Assembly (NCBI GenBank): GCA_039105265.1
Contig: JAPFFF010000039.1
Coordinates: forward strand, 248,001-312,000
Direction of reading: 5' to 3'
DNA length: 64,000 nucleotides
DNA from: Tritrichomonas musculus
Taxonomy: Eukaryota > Parabasalia > Tritrichomonadida > Tritrichomonadidae
The notes below the pieces were generated by a model, which was not told the origin of the DNA, ran no database searches, and saw nothing but the letters and a program-made list of their open reading frames with translations. The position numbers and the translations under genes are program-made. Positions 54,134 through 64,000 of this stretch are shown piece after piece (within the stretch, counting starts at the first letter, position 1; the number at the start of each line of letters is the position of its first letter).

Positions 54134-55270
54134 TATATTTTAATATTCGATTACTTTTTAGTAAAGATCGAAGTAATTTTCAAATTTTAAAGCATTTCCT
54201 TATATATATTAGATAAATATGTAATTATATGATTAAAAAATCATTTGATAAAAAGAAATTACTTTGTTTTAGCAATGATGGAAAAAAATATATTTTTATC
54301 AAAAAATCCATGACCACCTATTCACACTTTTTTCAAGAAAATTTGAAATAGATGCATTCAACTTTTTTGCCCAAGAAAACATCAAACAAAACTATTTATA
54401 AGAACTTCACATGCTATTTAACTTAAAAATATTTTTATAAATGCAGATAAAGAAATTACTAATAATATTATTTCCTAATATAGAAGAATATTTTGTTTTA
54501 ATTTAAATAAACATCTTTTGTATAATGTTAACGTTAACATTTCGACTAATTTATTAAGTTTTTTTTTTGGATAAATCATATTCTAATTTTTATCTGAATT
54601 TCCAGTTTTTTTGAATTCGTCTTATAAACATTTTTGTAATCTAGCATTGTTAAAACATTTTATGCGTAATTTATCATAAAATTCACATCTCTCGTTGTTT
54701 TTACAGGTAAATATATACTATAACCGTTAAAAATGACCGTTAAAGTAGGGACATTTGTCTCTGCTCCATTTGTCCCTACCATTATGACCGTTAACAGTGA
54801 CCGTTAAAGTAGGGACATTGGTCGCTGCCCTTTTTAATATATCTATTACGATTAATTGTAATAATAAGTACCACTTAAAAGGTTATTTTAAAGATTTTTT
54901 GATCAAAAAAGTTCGAGACATAGCCATAATAATTTGATTTTTTGGTATAAATGTTTTTCTAGTTAGTTATAAATTGAGAGACTTTTTGAGATAAACTTTT
55001 GAGGGAATAGAATATTTTAATGACGAATTAGATGAAATATTTTAGACTTTAATTCAATTTAATGACTTTTTGAGATAAACTTTTTAGACTTAAAATTAAA
55101 TTAAAGATTTTTTGAGATAAACTTTTTAGACTTTAAATCAAATTAATGATTTTTTGAGATAAACTTTTTAGACTTTAAGTCCTATTTACGACTTTTTAGG
55201 AGATCAAGTTCGAGTCCACCTATATTACAAAAAAAAAAAAAAATTATTTTTATTTATCGTATTTTCTTCA

Positions 55271-55885
55271 TCATTGGTAATTATTTATTTCTGGAAATTG
55301 AGTAATAATTTTTTGCTTGTTTTCGACAAGATATTTAAGAATTTTTTCACAATTTTCGGCATTTTCTTTGAAATACAAATCATGAGAACGAATCATATTT
55401 CGTGAAAAATGCTTTAAATGAAGTGGTTTCTCGATGAATTCATGTATTTTTTTGACGAGATCTTTTGGAAATTTTTTTCGATTTGTAAAAATTAAATAAA
55501 AATGGTTTTTGAGATATCTTGCTTTTGGTGAAAGTTTAACTTTCCTTTTATGAGCTTTAAAAGTAGCTCCGGAAAGTGAATTTGATGGATAAGCAGATTT
55601 ATCATTTTTAGAATTTTTAATATTTTCAAGCGTTGCATCTTTTGTACAACGTTGACTGTTCTTTTTTGAATTTGCCTTTGGATTTTCTTTTGATTGTAAT
55701 CCTCCTGATTTTGAGCTTAGAAAAGAATTTAAATTCTGGCCGGTATCGTTAAAGTTGGTTGAGAAGTCGTCAAGATCACTTATGTCACTTTGATTATCGT
55801 TGTACCAATCAAAAAAGTCCTCATTAAAATAATTGTGGTCGCCTTCTTCTTCCATTTTATTGTGTGACTTTTCTTTTTTACTCAT
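55271..55885 (-). CDS. Conserved-looking protein of unknown function
   Basis: 204 aa from a clear ATG (MSKKEKSHNKMEEEGD). The N-terminal half is acidic then Ser/Asn/Lys-rich and probably disordered. From about residue 115 there is a basic, helical, ordered-looking C-terminal domain (LSPKARYLKNHFYLIFTNRK, then IHEFIEKPLHLKHFSRNMIR). A disordered acidic region followed by a compact basic helical domain is common in nuclear DNA- or RNA-binding proteins, but I recognise no family. Base composition and the lack of breaks support a real host gene. Its stop lies about 50 bp from the edge of the transposon nest. Confidence 0.7.
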   Translation of the reverse strand: MSKKEKSHNKMEEEGDHNYFNEDFFDWYNDNQSDISDLDDFSTNFNDTGQNLNSFLSSKSGGLQSKENPKANSKKNSQRCTKDATLENIKNSKNDKSAYPSNSLSGATFKAHKRKVKLSPKARYLKNHFYLIFTNRKKFPKDLVKKIHEFIEKPLHLKHFSRNMIRSHDLYFKENAENCEKILKYLVENKQKIITQFPEINNYQ

Positions 55886-56255
55886 TTTGGAAGACAGCTT
55901 TAAATTTGAAATAGCATATGACGTGTTTCACCATCAATTTTTTTTTGTGAAAAATGAAAAAAAAATAAAAATTCAGTAATTTTTATTTGAAATAAATCTT
56001 TTATTATGATAACTTAAAATTCTACATGATATATTTTATTTAATTAAACGGATAATAAGAATTGAAATTAGAATTGATAACAAATAACGATCTGATGATC
56101 TATAAAGAGATAGAGAATGCAATTAGATTTAGGTCTTTGGCTAATGTGGTATAAATATTATAATGGATAAAAAAATGATTAAAATATAGTATATTTTTTT
56201 AACAATATTTTATGCATATAATAATATTATGTGATGATGTAAGGAAAAAATAAAA
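55886..56255. other. Intergenic stretch between two minus-strand genes
   Basis: AT-rich. It must contain the promoter of the 55271-55885 gene and the 3' end of the pseudokinase gene. On minus, TCAAATTT lies about 20 bases before the ATG at 55885 and is a weak initiator candidate. Confidence 0.4.
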
Positions 56256-58313
56256 TTAGTCAGTAACATCTTTCAGTTTCTCTTTAGCAATTCTTGATCC
56301 ATGATCCTTTGCCATTGTGTAATATTCTCTCGCCTTTCTCGGGTTTCTTGAGCCAGAGACGCCAAGATTGTACAAATCTCCTAACCTTAGCATTGATGGG
56401 ATGAATCCCCTTTCAGCCGCAACTTTGTAATAAGTCATAGCTGCTGCAATATTAATTGGGGTGCCTCCATATCCATTTTGTATAAAAGAAGCCCAACAAT
56501 GAATTCCTTCGGGTTCACCTTTATTAAATGTGTATTGGAAAAGCCGAGCAGCAAGTTCTGGGTTTTTTTCTACATCATATCCCATATGATTTCCTTTAAA
56601 CAAAGCTCTCGCATATTTTACCATTGCCTTAGGCATATTTTGGTCAGCTGCAGCCTTATAATATTCGAATGACAATTTTGGATTCTTTTCTTGGCCATAC
56701 TTTCCAAATTCATAAATATGACCCAAGTTATAATTTGCCATTGGAAAGCCTCTATCAGCGGCTTGTTTCATAATTTTCATTCCTTCATTAATATCTTGAT
56801 CTACTTTGTCACCATCAAGAAGCATCAATGCATAATCACAATGAGCAGCTTCTAAACCATTATCTCGTGCCATGTTATAATATTTAATAGCTGCTGCTGC
56901 ATCACTTTTAGATTCATAATATTGTGCAAGTCTATACATTGCTTCAGGAATATTAAAAGGTGGATCCGATAATTTTTTGAACATTTCTAATGCTTTGGTT
57001 TCATCTTTTTTAACATTATTATAACCTGTTAGTAAGAGAAAAGCATAATCTACAGATGCAGGAGGATAATTTTTATCTGATGCTTTCTTAAGAAACTCGA
57101 TATATTTATCATTATCTACTTTGAGTGGTGTCTTACCAATGCAATAGAAATTTGATAATTTGTATAATGCTTCAGGTTCTCCTTCGTTTGCAGCTTTTTC
57201 GTACCAAGCAATAGCTTCCTCGATGTCCCTTTCAGTTCCAATACCTTTCTCATAGCTTCGTGCTACTTTAAGCATATCTTTTTTGCTTCCTCTTTCTGCT
57301 TCCTCTTTTTGGTGTTCGAATATTTTCGTGTTTTCAGCGGTAATTTTAGGTTGATTAAGAAAAGCTAATTGTTCTTCACTAAGATCGGTGGATTTAAGAA
57401 TGCGCTCTCTGTAGCGAGAATAGTCGTCCATATCTGTTTCAGGAAATAGTGGTTCATCATAATCATTTAAGGACTTGATGATATAAATGAGATCGGGCCT
57501 ACCTTTTGGATCAGCTTGCCAAAGATCGTCAATCATGTTTGCAAGCCTTGGGCAAACATCAGATAATGGAGGTCTATTTGTACCTGCAATTTGCTGTTGG
57601 ACACGATATGTTCCCAGTTTTGAATTGAATGCCTCTTTCCCAGTGGCAATCTGATAAAGAATTACACCATATGAAAAATTATCAACTTTCCAATCATAAA
57701 TCTGAGTTTCAAGCTCGGGGGCCTGATAAATTGGTGAATTTGTATTGATAAGTGTTTTCTTTGTATCTTCATTAGCTGTTTCTACTTTTGAGTATGCAAA
57801 ATCAGCAAGCCTTGGTTCGAAATTTGCATCATACAATATGCTGGAAGGCGTTAAATAACGGTGAAATGCATTTTGATTTTGTAAGTGTTGAAGTGCACAT
57901 GCTATACCAAAAACGGTTTTTGACTTTATAGTTCCGTTCCAATTATTCGGGGTCTTTCCATTAAGTAATTTACTAAAAATGGTTTGCAAAGACCCATTTG
58001 GAAGGTATTCTAAAATGATATTTTGGGGCTGAAGAGTAAAACCATAAAATTTGCAAATTACAGGATGCGTTTTAATTTGAATAAACGTTTCAACTTCTCT
58101 AAACAAGCGCTTTGTAACCAGATCATCGCCTTTGATTACTTCGCCTGATGCTGTTTTTAAATCTGGCCTACGAATTGCATATTTGACAACTTTGCCATCT
58201 TTTTCCTTCTTCTCAGCTAAATAAATTGTTCCAAATCGGCCTTGACCAATTTCGTCGATTATTTTATATAGTTTGATTTCGACAATGAAATTTTCATAAG
58301 TTATTTCAACCAT
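56256..58313 (-). CDS. Sel1-repeat pseudokinase
   Basis: 685 aa from ATG 58313. Residues ~15-280 are a protein kinase fold with a good glycine loop (GQGRFGTIYLAEK). The ATP lysine position reads Arg (YAIRR), the catalytic HRD is HRYLTPSSIL with Asp replaced by Tyr, and DFG is DFA (ADFAYSK). APE (YQAPELE) and the C-lobe (DNFSYGVILYQIATGKEAF) are intact. It is therefore predicted catalytically dead. Residues ~345-680 are about nine Sel1 repeats (AIAWYEKAANEGEPEALYKL type), a helical scaffold. Kinase/Sel1 fusions are a common trichomonad family and are likely signalling scaffolds. The Sel1 repeats here are much closer to consensus than those of the 17841 gene, so the two are distant paralogues. 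Confidence 0.93.
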   Translation of the reverse strand: MVEITYENFIVEIKLYKIIDEIGQGRFGTIYLAEKKEKDGKVVKYAIRRPDLKTASGEVIKGDDLVTKRLFREVETFIQIKTHPVICKFYGFTLQPQNIILEYLPNGSLQTIFSKLLNGKTPNNWNGTIKSKTVFGIACALQHLQNQNAFHRYLTPSSILYDANFEPRLADFAYSKVETANEDTKKTLINTNSPIYQAPELETQIYDWKVDNFSYGVILYQIATGKEAFNSKLGTYRVQQQIAGTNRPPLSDVCPRLANMIDDLWQADPKGRPDLIYIIKSLNDYDEPLFPETDMDDYSRYRERILKSTDLSEEQLAFLNQPKITAENTKIFEHQKEEAERGSKKDMLKVARSYEKGIGTERDIEEAIAWYEKAANEGEPEALYKLSNFYCIGKTPLKVDNDKYIEFLKKASDKNYPPASVDYAFLLLTGYNNVKKDETKALEMFKKLSDPPFNIPEAMYRLAQYYESKSDAAAAIKYYNMARDNGLEAAHCDYALMLLDGDKVDQDINEGMKIMKQAADRGFPMANYNLGHIYEFGKYGQEKNPKLSFEYYKAAADQNMPKAMVKYARALFKGNHMGYDVEKNPELAARLFQYTFNKGEPEGIHCWASFIQNGYGGTPINIAAAMTYYKVAAERGFIPSMLRLGDLYNLGVSGSRNPRKAREYYTMAKDHGSRIAKEKLKDVTD

Positions 58314-58380
58314 TTGTAAAATGCAATTTTGACAAGTATTTTATATTTTTTAATTCACATTTCATCTAACAAAAATTATA

Positions 58381-58646
58381 AACTATAGTAAAAAAGCCGG
58401 GAGTACGATAGGAACTTTTTATTAAATAAATTAATTGAAAAAATAAAATTTTTAACTTTTTCATAACTCAGTTCACTCCCGACTTATTTGAAAGAGCTTT
58501 TTGAGAGATTAAAACAAAATTTAGTGAGCATAAAAACATTTATTTTATCAAATATCAGAAAGAAATCCTGCTAATTTTGAATTCTATAACAAGTAAATAA
58601 ACAAAATTAATTGTTTTTGCATTTTAAAAGTATTTATTTCTTATTA
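58381..58646 (-). mobile_element. Truncated Tc1/mariner end
   Basis: About 266 bp nearly identical to 37391-37657 (starting AACTATAGTAAAAAAG and including CACTCCCGACTTATTTG). It is preceded by TA (58379-58380). The opposite end is missing; similarity stops at about 58646, where GGCGTAAGG begins. It lies just upstream of the pseudokinase gene start. Confidence 0.9.
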
Positions 58647-58649
58647 GGC

Positions 58650-60539
58650 GTAAGGAAAAAGTATTGAAAATTCGATGATTTTTTTGAGGCGAAAACGATC
58701 CAAAAATACGTTTTTGATTTGAGAGCAGCTCACAAAAGTACAACTTTTTGAATAAACAAACTTTTTGAAGTCAAAAGGCGGTTTTAACTTTAAATAATTG
58801 GCCTTTAGGCTTGTTTAAACGGCGCCATTTTTATTCTTGGCATCATGAATCAGATTGCGAAACTCTTCTGCAGGGAGCTTCACAACCTAGGATTCGAGAT
58901 TATCTTTTAATTTCCAAGCATTCTTCGATTTTTATGGCAATTTTGGATTCAAGAGCCATAATATTTTTGTTCCAGAACTATTGATCGCAAAACTACAACT
59001 TTGTAATGCCTCATTTCTGGAATTCTATTTTTTTTTTTTTATCTCATAATTTACGGATTTTACAAGTTAAATGCCCATGATAACAAATTTCTGAGCTTAA
59101 AATGCTTGTTAAACTCAGTGATTTCTATCATGAATGTTTGGCTTTGAAAATCTATCAAAAAATTTAAACTTTTTGAGTAAAAGTTGAGTTTTATGAATTG
59201 CCCAAAAAAGCACCTTCTTCAAAGGGCGATTTTTTGATACCTATTTTATTTATAAATAACAAGATAGCCGCTTTTTGAGCTACGCTCAAAAAGTGTCTTT
59301 ATCAAATTTATAAATAAAGTCAACTTACAAATTATTTTTTCGCCAACAGGTATTCCAATTGGAAGAACAATTGAATGAAATATTTGAATGGATATATCAG
59401 AAAAATTGAGAAGACTTGCACCTTGAACGACATGAAAAGGTTGTAATTGTGATTAAAAGATCGAAATAATTATTTAAATAAAATAAGCCTTTGTTTTTGT
59501 ATTTACAATTGTATACAACTTGTCCGTTTAAAAATTACAATTGTAATTACAATTGTAAATACGTTATTTTCTCGATATTAGTTTTTTATTTTTATCTTGA
59601 TCTACAATTATTTTTTTATATTAAAAATGTTTTAAATAATTTAAAAATAAAAAGATAAAATAGTAAAATGTTTTTCAAATTGAATAATATTATTTTTGAT
59701 TCTTCATAAAATAAAAAAAAATTTATTCGCATTCAAAAAGTTTCCATGATACTACAAATCAAAAAATCGTTATTTTATGAAAAAATACGTTAAAAAGACG
59801 TTTATAGTATTTGTGATGTAAAAAAAATAAGGCCTAAAATAAAATAATCGATTTTGATCATTTGATAATATTGATAGGAAAACTTGATTCAGAAATTGCA
59901 TGTGAATCAGGAGAGTTTAACAAAAGATTAGAAAATAAATATTTATAGCTGGCATCTGGGAAATTAGTCTTTTATCTAAAAAAAAAATATTTTCTTTTAT
60001 GATTCAATCAATTTATCCATCGTCCAAAATTACAATAATAGTAGTATAAATTATTTCTTTTTATATAATTATGAAATCAATATCTCCTTTTCGTATCATT
60101 ATAAAAATATTTTAAAAAATGAATAAATTGAAAAATTTTATTGAAATTTATTTGGAAATTTGAATTGACCAAAAATAATAATACAAAAATTCAATCTTCA
60201 AATAAACTCATAAAAGAAAAAATATGAAAAATAAAGTAATTTATAAAAAGGAATGAAATAATGAAGAGAAAATCGTATCTATAATTTTGTGAGAAATATA
60301 AAATTTTTAAAACACATTTATTTTTATATTGAATTTTTTTTTCTCATAATCAACGGAATATATCTGAGCAATTCATATATTTTAGCCCCAAATATAAAAT
60401 ATTATAAGCCAATCAGCGTTTTATAATATTTTTCAATACTTTACAAATGGACAACCGCTCTATTTATTTTTAATTATATAATAGATATAAAAATAATTAT
60501 ATATAAATATTACTTTTAAGATTTGATTAAGTGCAATCG
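58650..60539. other. Gene-free AT-rich stretch with a hairpin
   Basis: A hairpin lies at about 59268-59298 (CTTTTTGAGC-tac-GCTCAAAAAG) inside a wider inverted pair (TTTATAAATAA near 59246 and 59308). ACAATTGTAA-type palindromes repeat near 59500-59560. No gene. Confidence 0.5.
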
Positions 60540-60770
60540 ATGAAATTTGGAGATTCTCAATTTCAAATAATTCAAGATAGATCAAATGATGATTTAAAAG
60601 TATCCGCTAATATAATTAGAATAAACCAGTCGAGATTCAATATTTTTACAAAATGGCTGAGATATACTCAGTTTTTTGATATAATTACTGATGCTCTTAA
60701 ATCAAACATTGCCCCAAATTCAACACACCAAATCATTCGAAAACAATATATTAGATATATATGCGTATAA
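60540..60770 (+). CDS. Doubtful small ORF
   Basis: ATG 60540 gives 76 aa (MKFGDSQFQIIQDRSNDDLK). Composition is slightly more protein-like than its surroundings. No recognisable family, promoter or neighbour support. It could be a chance frame or a gene fragment. Confidence 0.2.
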   Translation: MKFGDSQFQIIQDRSNDDLKVSANIIRINQSRFNIFTKWLRYTQFFDIITDALKSNIAPNSTHQIIRKQYIRYICV

Positions 60771-60774
60771 TAAA

Positions 60775-62360
60775 TCTATATATTCGACTAAATCTCAAAT
60801 CCCAACTACCATTTTTTTATTAGAGTCATGATAAGTTACATTCGATCATTAGTTTTATACATTCTCCCAAGCTAATATATAAATTGATTTAAAATATCGT
60901 ATGTGTAAATATTTTTAAAATCTATATACATGATTAAATATGCAAGAATATTTAAAAAATAATAATATCCCATCAAGAAAAATTTGAAAAACTATAATTC
61001 TAAAATTTGAAAAGAAAAAATTGAGAGAAAAAAATATTTGAATAGACATTCAAATCAGATTAATTTTGAATAAAACATTTTTATCTCAATAACATAAATA
61101 AATTATAGAGATATTTTAGATTGAAAAACTATTATATATTATATAAAATATTATGTGCACTTATGAAAAATCAAAACCAATTATACTATGAGTTTTTGTG
61201 TTAAAAATAAGTTGGCCCTCCTCTTTGTTATCCTTTTGTCAATTTGCTACCCTCCTCCCGCTTAATTTGGCACAAAACTTTTTGAAAGTTTTCTCAAAAT
61301 ACCCAAAGAGACCGTTTATTAAATTCATTTAATTTACTGGGGAACGTTTATTTTTCTATTTATTGTTTTAATGATGAGCTAACTTATCCTATTTTTATAA
61401 TTACACAGTAACATTGATATATAATAATTATTACATGGCAGAGAGTTGCTATTTAAAATTACAGCCAATTTTAAAGTCCTAAAATTTCACAATATTAAAT
61501 AATGCAGGTATCAATTTGTTAATTCATTACGTGATCTTCACAATGTTTTTAAAATCAGAAATTATAGTATATATACGCAATATCGATTTTTTTGCCGCGA
61601 AGTCCATATTTCATATGAGGATATTATTAGAAAAGAAAGCAAAATTTTTGGCTAATTTTGATGATTTAAGCTTATTCTGTCATGATAAAAACAGCATTAA
61701 TATAATATATAGAAAATCTCAAAATAGGCTTAAATACATTCGAAACAATTTCAATTTTCTCAACTATATACTAGATATTTTCATTTGATACTTTCAGAAA
61801 TGTTATTGTATTATATTTCAAACAATTATCTTGAATAATAAAATACTGTTGAATTTTATGATTCTTTATCGAATAATATTTTTTTTAGTTTTTTTAGTTT
61901 TCTCATTCTAGGTGGTTATAAATGAAAAAATATAAATTTTTAAGTAGATTGCATTAGTAATACAATCCAAATGGACTGACTGTAAAGAATGAAAATATTG
62001 AAATTACAAAAAATCATAAATAAGCATAAATACCAAACAAATATTGTTTCTTTTATTAGTAATGCTTAAAAATAATGTGTGCGAATGAATAAAAAAAGCA
62101 AATATTTATCTTCATCCTTATTAAATAGGTTTTGATCGATTGTTTCTTCATCAACATCGCATGATAATGAGTTCTGTTTCATGCATTTTATAGAATCTAT
62201 GCCAATGTAATATTCAATTTGGATTCGTAAACTAAAAATTTCTCATTTTCTTTGAAGAATAAAAAAAAGTATTCAAAAAGTTTTTGGAAAAAACAAATAT
62301 GAATTGAAAAAGTCATGTATATGGTAAATTGAAATTAGTTTAAGAAGATAGATAGGGATA
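60775..62360. other. Gene-free AT-rich stretch
   Basis: No supportable gene. The 90-codon frame at 61516-61788 begins at TTG and shows no family features. Confidence 0.45.
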
Positions 62361-62374
62361 AAATAATAGGCCAA

Positions 62375-62635
62375 TACTTCTTCTGTGTTGCTGACTCTAC
62401 AGGATTATTGTCTCTTTGGGAAAGCTGATTCTTCAGGGTTATTGGTTCTTCAGAAAAGTTAATTCTTCAGGAAGATTGACTTTTCTGGGTTTCCGAATCT
62501 TATTGTAGATTGTTTCTACTTGTAAGTTGCTTCTTCCAGGTGATTGTTTCTTCCGGGTAATTGTTTCTTCTGGTTAATTGCTTCTTCCAGGTGATTGTTT
62601 CTTCTGAGTAATTGTTTCTTCCGGGTATTTCATAG
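62375..62635 (+). repeat. Diverged tandem repeat of about 17/34 bp
   Basis: Units such as TTGTTTCTTCCGGGTAA and TTGCTTCTTCCAGGTGA repeat about ten times, best preserved at 62530-62630. Isolated related units recur near 63670-63720. Confidence 0.8.
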
Positions 62636-62721
62636 TCGTTAGTAAAGCCTTTGAGCGGTACAAATGACATTTTCTCACTTTTTGAATGATTTAAATATTT
62701 TCATTTCATTTTTATTTTTGT

Positions 62722-62967
62722 ATGAGCAAGTGGGGGACAATCATTGTTGAAGGAATTGATGATAAAGGACCTCTTTATTATCCTCTCGATGACAAAGAAA
62801 AAAACGTTATCAAGTTTCCAAAGAAAAAAAAGCGAGTAAACTTGTATAAAAACTATTATGAACATCAAGAGAAAGAAGAAGAAGAGAAAGAAGAACTTCT
62901 AGATGTAGGTGTTCAAACTGAAAAAACTGAACTACCTCATATAGACGAACTACTTAGTAAAATTTAA
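62722..62967 (+). CDS. Small basic/acidic protein, possibly from a virus-like element
   Basis: 81 aa from ATG (MSKWGTIIVEGIDDKGPLYY). A lysine-rich centre (KFPKKKKRV) resembles a nuclear localisation signal, followed by a Glu-rich helix and a C-terminal GVQTEKTELPHIDELL. The last part recalls GIQTDDIPEL in the virus-like fossil at 38.6-41.5 kb, which suggests a common origin, though the match is short. GC-richer than its surroundings, with an intact frame. It lies about 40 bp upstream of the next small ORF with the same orientation. Confidence 0.6.
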   Translation: MSKWGTIIVEGIDDKGPLYYPLDDKEKNVIKFPKKKKRVNLYKNYYEHQEKEEEEKEELLDVGVQTEKTELPHIDELLSKI

Positions 62968-63008
62968 CTTCTTTTATTTTATTGTTATTTTTTTTATTTT
63001 TGTCTTAA

Positions 63009-63257
63009 ATGAATAGCGCTCTTAACGGACTGAATAATGACGCAGAAGCTCTATATGCAAGATTTAAAGTTATTAAAGACAAGATATTTGGAAAATGTAT
63101 GAATGAAGATGATGATAAAATAGCTAGTCAATTCGATATAATGATAAATATAATCAAGTCATACAAAGAACTCTTTGAAGACATTGAAAAAGCTAAGTTA
63201 TTATTGAAGTCAATTGGTGCACGTATCTCTATAGCTGAACATCAAAATAGACTATGA
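63009..63257 (+). CDS. Small helical protein, possibly from a virus-like element
   Basis: 82 aa from ATG (MNSALNGLNNDAEALYARFK), predicted all helical, possibly coiled coil, ending SIGARISIAEHQNRL. No family recognised. Intact frame, paired with the preceding ORF. The stop codon is immediately followed by the hairpin-bearing tandem repeats, which may act in 3' end formation. Confidence 0.55.
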   Translation: MNSALNGLNNDAEALYARFKVIKDKIFGKCMNEDDDKIASQFDIMINIIKSYKELFEDIEKAKLLLKSIGARISIAEHQNRL

Positions 63258-63505
63258 GGGACCCGAGGTAGTTGTTTAGGTCCCTAGTAGTAGTGGGGAC
63301 CCGAGGTAGTTGTTTAGGTCCCTAGTAGTACTTCAAGAAAAAACAAGTAGTGGGGACCCGAGGTAGTTGTTTAGGTCCCTAGTAGTACTTCAAGAAAAAA
63401 CAAGTAGTGGGGACCCGAGGTAGTTGTTTAGGTCCCTAGTAGTAGTGGGGACCCGAGGTAGTTGTTTAGGTCCCTAGTAGTACTTCAAGAAAAAAACAAG
63501 TTGAA
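63258..63505 (+). repeat. Five-copy tandem repeat carrying a GGGACC/GGTCCC hairpin in each unit
   Basis: Each unit has GGGACC, 15 bases, then GGTCCCTAGTAGTA. Two unit lengths alternate (37 bp and 57 bp, the longer adding a CTTCAAGAAAAAACAAG segment). The copies are essentially identical. The array is G+C-rich compared with everything around it and starts at the base after the preceding stop codon. Confidence 0.95.
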
Positions 63506-64000
63506 GAAAAAATTTTTTTATTTTTTTTTTTTTATTTTTTTTTTTTTTATCATTTTTATTTTTTTATTTTTATCACGAGTTCGTGTTGACGTGTGGGCTT
63601 AAGCGTAGCGTGGCCCCAACGGAAACCGACTCGTATATACTACTTTCAAATTGCAAAATCTTGCAGGAGATTGATTTGTTTCAGAAACTGGTTATTCTGG
63701 AGTGCTGATTCTTTCAGGTTGAAATTCATATTTTATAGTTTTTCAAATAAAATTTTCAAAAATCAATTTATTTCTAAGAAATTTAATCGTTTTTTGGTCG
63801 ATTGGGCGGCTATTTAACATTGAATGAGAAAAAACTACCTTTTTTTATACATCATTTTTTAATAAGCATTGATGTTTTATTAATGCATATTTAATAAATT
63901 CAACGAGTATAAATTTGTACTCTTTGGTTTCATTGCTTCGATAATACTTTAACTAATTCATATTATTGATCTCGACTTAACAAAATCATAATTCCTTTGA
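63506..64000. other. T-rich tract then AT-rich sequence to the window edge
   Basis: A long T-rich tract (63510-63570) is followed by a GC-richer patch with the palindrome CACGAGTTCGTG (63574-63585). No gene supported; the 74-codon frame at 63593 starts at TTG. Confidence 0.5.

Larger units (their letters stand above)
50672..54830. mobile_element. Second-level nested element, Mutator-like (9-bp duplication)
   Basis: TTTTTAATA is duplicated at 50663-50671 and 54831-54839. Both ends carry inverted arrays of CCCTACTTTAACGGTCA and TTTTTAACGG-type motifs with AATGTCCC near the tip (about 120 bp each side, partly rearranged). About 1.1 kb remains when the two inner elements are removed. No ORF. Confidence 0.8.
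49467..55221. mobile_element. Outer element of a nest: perfect 332-bp terminal inverted repeats
   Basis: Positions 49467-49798 and 54890-55221 are exact reverse complements over all 332 bp by my line-by-line comparison (ends AGGTGGACTCGAACTTGATC). ATAT flanks both sides (49463-49466 and 55222-55225), a possible 4-bp target duplication. The repeats contain three to four subrepeats of about 41 bp (AAAAAGTTTATCTCAAAAA). Outside the nested insertions only about 1 kb of AT-rich non-coding sequence belongs to this element, so it is non-autonomous. The superfamily is not assigned. Confidence 0.9.

Overview
The window looks like nuclear DNA of a parabasalid protist, most like Tritrichomonas. It is very AT-rich and intron-poor. 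It carries the lineage-typical expanded families: BspA-like LRR_5 surface proteins, DUF3447/ankyrin proteins, protein kinases fused to Sel1 repeats, Mutator-like and Tc1/mariner transposons, and a Maverick/Polinton-like fossil. This assignment rests on gene content only; no rRNA or other marker is present. Several long open frames begin at TTG or GTG only because no ATG is nearby. Where this matters I give the first ATG or say the gene is partial.

Layout. 0-3.3 kb: 3' part of a giant BspA-like LRR gene, open at the left edge. 3.3-16.2 kb: a transposon-dominated block. It holds a DUF3447-MULE transposase fusion (8.1-11.26 kb), a second frame with SWIM and zinc-knuckle motifs (11.22-12.1 kb), a 3.3-kb satellite of 26-bp units, a 112-bp tandem repeat, and several small inverted-repeat elements. 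16.9-24.7 kb: Sel1-repeat territory, with a dead Sel1 gene on the minus strand, a 1825-aa double-kinase/Sel1 gene on plus, another Sel1 remnant, then tRNA-Glu(UUC). 25.9-27.85 kb: a degenerate T-rich repeat array running into a short coiled-coil ORF. 28.8 kb: a C-terminally truncated actin-like gene. 30.0-34.7 kb: a DUF3447/ankyrin/LRR cluster, including a decayed gene seen as ankyrin islands. 34.8-38.5 kb: two TA-flanked non-autonomous transposons around an HxxxDG acyltransferase-like gene (minus), then a small inverted-repeat element. 38.6-41.5 kb: a broken virus-like (Polinton-type) fragment with an SF2 helicase, itself hit by a Mutator-like insert. 42.2-46.8 kb: an hAT-like non-autonomous element, then a Tc1/mariner element with a bromodomain-like second frame. 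47.8-49.2 kb: a broken gene of unknown family. 49.47-55.22 kb: a nest of four elements at three levels inside perfect 332-bp inverted repeats. 55.3-58.3 kb: an unknown host gene and a Sel1 pseudokinase (both minus). 58.4-64 kb: mostly non-coding, with one mariner end, short repeats and two small virus-like ORFs followed by hairpin tandem repeats.

Most interesting points. (1) The Tc1/mariner element appears to add a bromodomain through a -1 frame change at an A-run. (2) The MULE shows the same arrangement, a -1 change at an A10 run leading to a SWIM finger, and its N-terminus is a host-type DUF3447 domain. (3) Target-site duplications are readable for many elements (TA, TTAA, 8 bp, 9 bp), so insertion order can be reconstructed.
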